Part shown: piece by piece, positions 4,624 through 6,202 of the stretch
How positions within the stretch are numbered: the first letter of the stretch is position 1
Layout: each line of letters starts with the position of its first letter
Assembly: GCF_910584465.1 (NCBI RefSeq)
Contig: NZ_CAJUBK010000092.1
Span: 1-6,202 of the forward strand
Length of the DNA stretch: 6,202 nucleotides
Direction: 5' to 3'
Origin: an uncultured Oscillibacter sp.
GTDB lineage: Bacteria; Bacillota; Clostridia; Oscillospirales; Oscillospiraceae
Program-made: the position numbers and the translations under genes
Notes under the pieces: model-generated
What the model saw: the letters and a program-made list of their open reading frames with translations, nothing else
Told to the model about the DNA's origin: nothing
Databases searched by the model: none

Positions 4624-6202
4624 TCAGTACTTCCGGGCCTCGTCGCGGCCGGCCTTCACGCCCTTCCAGGCTTCCCGGACGCTCTCCTTCTGGGACACGT
4701 CGGCGAGCCCGACGTTCCACCAGGACTCGTAGCCGTCGGTCATGGTCTTGGGGATGACCTTCAGGTCGAAGAGGCAGGCGACCGTCTGCTTTTTCGCGTC
4801 GGCCAGGGCGGCCTCCAGCTCGGCGATGGTCCGGCAGGTGTATGTCTTCAGGCCGTAGCCCTCGCCCACCTTGGCGTAGTCCACGGGGATCAGGTCCCCG
4901 GTGGGCTTCTTGCCGTCGGTGTAGCGGAACTCCGTTGCAAGGCTCCCGATGCCGTGGTTCATCTCCAGGTTGTTGATGCAGCCGAAGCCGCAGTTGTCGA
5001 AGATCAGGATGTTGACCTTCTGCTTCTCCTGCTGGATGGTCATGATCTCGCTGTGGAGCATCTGGAAGCTGGAGTCGCCCACCACGCAGTAGACCTCGCT
5101 CTCGGGCTCGGCGAACTTCACGCCCAGGGTCGCGGCCACCTCGTAGCCCATGCAGGAATAGCCGTACTCCGCGTGATAGCCGCCCCGCTTGTCGGTGGTC
5201 CACATCCGCTGCATGCAGCTGGGCAGGGACCCGCCGGCGGTGATGATGATGGCGTCCTCGTCGATGACCCGCCGGATCGCCGCCAGGGCGCCGGTCTGGG
5301 TGATCTTGCCGTCGGTCAGCTTCACGAACTCGGGCACCGTCCGGGGATCGCGGGCCTTGATGATGGGCTCGAAATCGTCGCCGGTGTACTCGATGGATCC
5401 CAGGCGCTCCATCTCCTTGGCCCAGACGGCCTTGGCCTCGGCAATCTCATCGGTATAAGCGGACCGGTACCCCTTGGCCCGGAGCTTCTCCGCCAGGGCC
5501 TGGACGGTGACCTTCGCGTCGCCCACGGCCTTCACGGCGTCCATCTTATAGGCGTGGAACCGGCAGTTGTTGATGGTGACGAACTTCACGTCCGCGTTCT
5601 GATAGAGCCGCTTGGAGCTGGTGGTGAAGTCGCTGAGGCGGGAGCCGATGGCGATGACCACGTCCGCGTCCTTGGCGATGTGGTTGGAGGCGTAGGTCCC
5701 CGTCACGCCGATGCCGCCCAGGCACATGGGATGGCTGGACTTGCAGGCGCTCTTGCCCGCCTGGGTCTCGCCGAAGGGGATATCGAATTCCTCGCAGAAG
5801 CTCTCCACGGCCTCGCCCGCGCCGGAATAGCGCACGCCGCCGCCCACGATGACCAGGGGCTTCTTGGCCCCGGCGACGATCTCGGCGATGTCCTCCAGCT
5901 CCTCCTCGACCGCCACGGGCCGGGTGATGCGGTGGACCCGCTTCTGGAAGAAGTACTCGGGGAAGTCATAGCTCTCGCCCTCCACGTCCTGGGGCAGGGC
6001 GATGCAGCACGCGCCGGTCTCGGCGGGGTCCGTCAGGACCCGCATGGCGTTGATGAGAGCGGTCATGACCTGCTCGGGGCGGGTGATGCGGTCCCAGTAC
6101 TTGCACACGGGCTTGAACGCGTCGTTGGTGGAGACGGCCAGGCTGGAGCTCTGCTCCAGCTGCTGGAGCACCGGGTCCGGCTGGCGGGAGGCGAAGGTGT
6201 CC
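4624..6202 (-). CDS. iolD: 3D-(3,5/4)-trihydroxycyclohexane-1,2-dione acylhydrolase (partial, 5' end outside window)
   Basis: This ThDP-dependent enzyme cleaves the cyclic dione of inositol catabolism to 5-deoxy-glucuronate. About 525 residues are visible. The frame stays open to the window edge, and DTFASRQPDP precedes the GTG codon at 6171, so that codon is internal. IolD is usually about 640 residues, so roughly the first 115 (most of the ThDP PYR domain) are missing. Family blocks present are FKPVCKYWDRITRPEQ, CIALPQDVEGESYDF, the central domain with IAEIVAGAKKPLVIVGGGVRYS and AIGSRLSDFTT, and the C-terminal ThDP domain. That domain has GDSSFQMLHSE (about 5047-5079) and FDNCGFGCINN (about 4969-5001), supplying the Mg-ThDP ligands Asp (5074-5076) and Asn (4993-4995). 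The usual GDG reads GDS. iolG follows 133 bp downstream on the same strand. Confidence 0.92.
   Translation of the reverse strand, partial: DTFASRQPDPVLQQLEQSSSLAVSTNDAFKPVCKYWDRITRPEQVMTALINAMRVLTDPAETGACCIALPQDVEGESYDFPEYFFQKRVHRITRPVAVEEELEDIAEIVAGAKKPLVIVGGGVRYSGAGEAVESFCEEFDIPFGETQAGKSACKSSHPMCLGGIGVTGTYASNHIAKDADVVIAIGSRLSDFTTSSKRLYQNADVKFVTINNCRFHAYKMDAVKAVGDAKVTVQALAEKLRAKGYRSAYTDEIAEAKAVWAKEMERLGSIEYTGDDFEPIIKARDPRTVPEFVKLTDGKITQTGALAAIRRVIDEDAIIITAGGSLPSCMQRMWTTDKRGGYHAEYGYSCMGYEVAATLGVKFAEPESEVYCVVGDSSFQMLHSEIMTIQQEKQKVNILIFDNCGFGCINNLEMNHGIGSLATEFRYTDGKKPTGDLIPVDYAKVGEGYGLKTYTCRTIAELEAALADAKKQTVACLFDLKVIPKTMTDGYESWWNVGLADVSQKESVREAWKGVKAGRDEARKY

Noticed and set aside
4475..5203. 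Open frame on the - strand overlapping the iolD 3' end and the iolG start
   Set aside because: It is an out-of-frame shadow of iolD, Arg/Gly/Pro-rich, and runs through both hairpins.

Overview
The window is GC-rich with strongly GC-biased third codon positions. It nevertheless has Firmicute-style expression signals: AGGAGG-type ribosome binding sites, SigA-like TTGACG/TATAAT and extended -10 promoters, and hairpin terminators. Together with the gene content (an Fe-S scaffold/GGGtGRT pair, a Cytidylate_kin2 protein and clostridial-type inositol enzymes) this suggests a high-GC anaerobic clostridial lineage, for example Oscillospiraceae. That placement is inference, not identification.

Left part, + strand. 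The window opens inside the 3' end of a gene whose product resembles the C-terminus of an IscU/NifU-like Fe-S scaffold protein. A complete GGGtGRT-family gene follows 19 bp later with a strong RBS, so the two look like one operon. A GC-rich hairpin terminator ends it. Next is a monocistronic cytidylate-kinase-like gene with its own near-consensus promoter (17-bp spacer carrying a small inverted repeat) and its own terminator.

Centre, + strand. A 276-bp gap holds an extended -10 promoter and two AT-rich, palindrome-like elements. It leads into a single-gene unit for a cytoplasmic REC-GGDEF response regulator, an apparently active diguanylate cyclase with a product-inhibition site. A strong bidirectional terminator separates it from the convergent right-hand operon.

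Right part, - strand. iolD (5' end outside the window) is followed by iolG, two enzymes of myo-inositol catabolism. IolG oxidises myo-inositol to scyllo-inosose. After dehydration by IolE (not in the window), IolD hydrolytically opens the cyclohexane-trione to 5-deoxy-glucuronate. The 133-bp iolD-iolG gap contains two perfect GC-rich hairpins without U-tracts.

I see no CRISPR array, mobile element, tRNA/rRNA or evident new defence system. The points most worth checking are the conserved but poorly understood Fe-S scaffold/GGGtGRT pair, an Asp-to-Asn change in the IolG catalytic motif, a GDG-to-GDS change in IolD, the duplicated AT-rich elements before the cyclase gene, and the hairpins between iolD and iolG.
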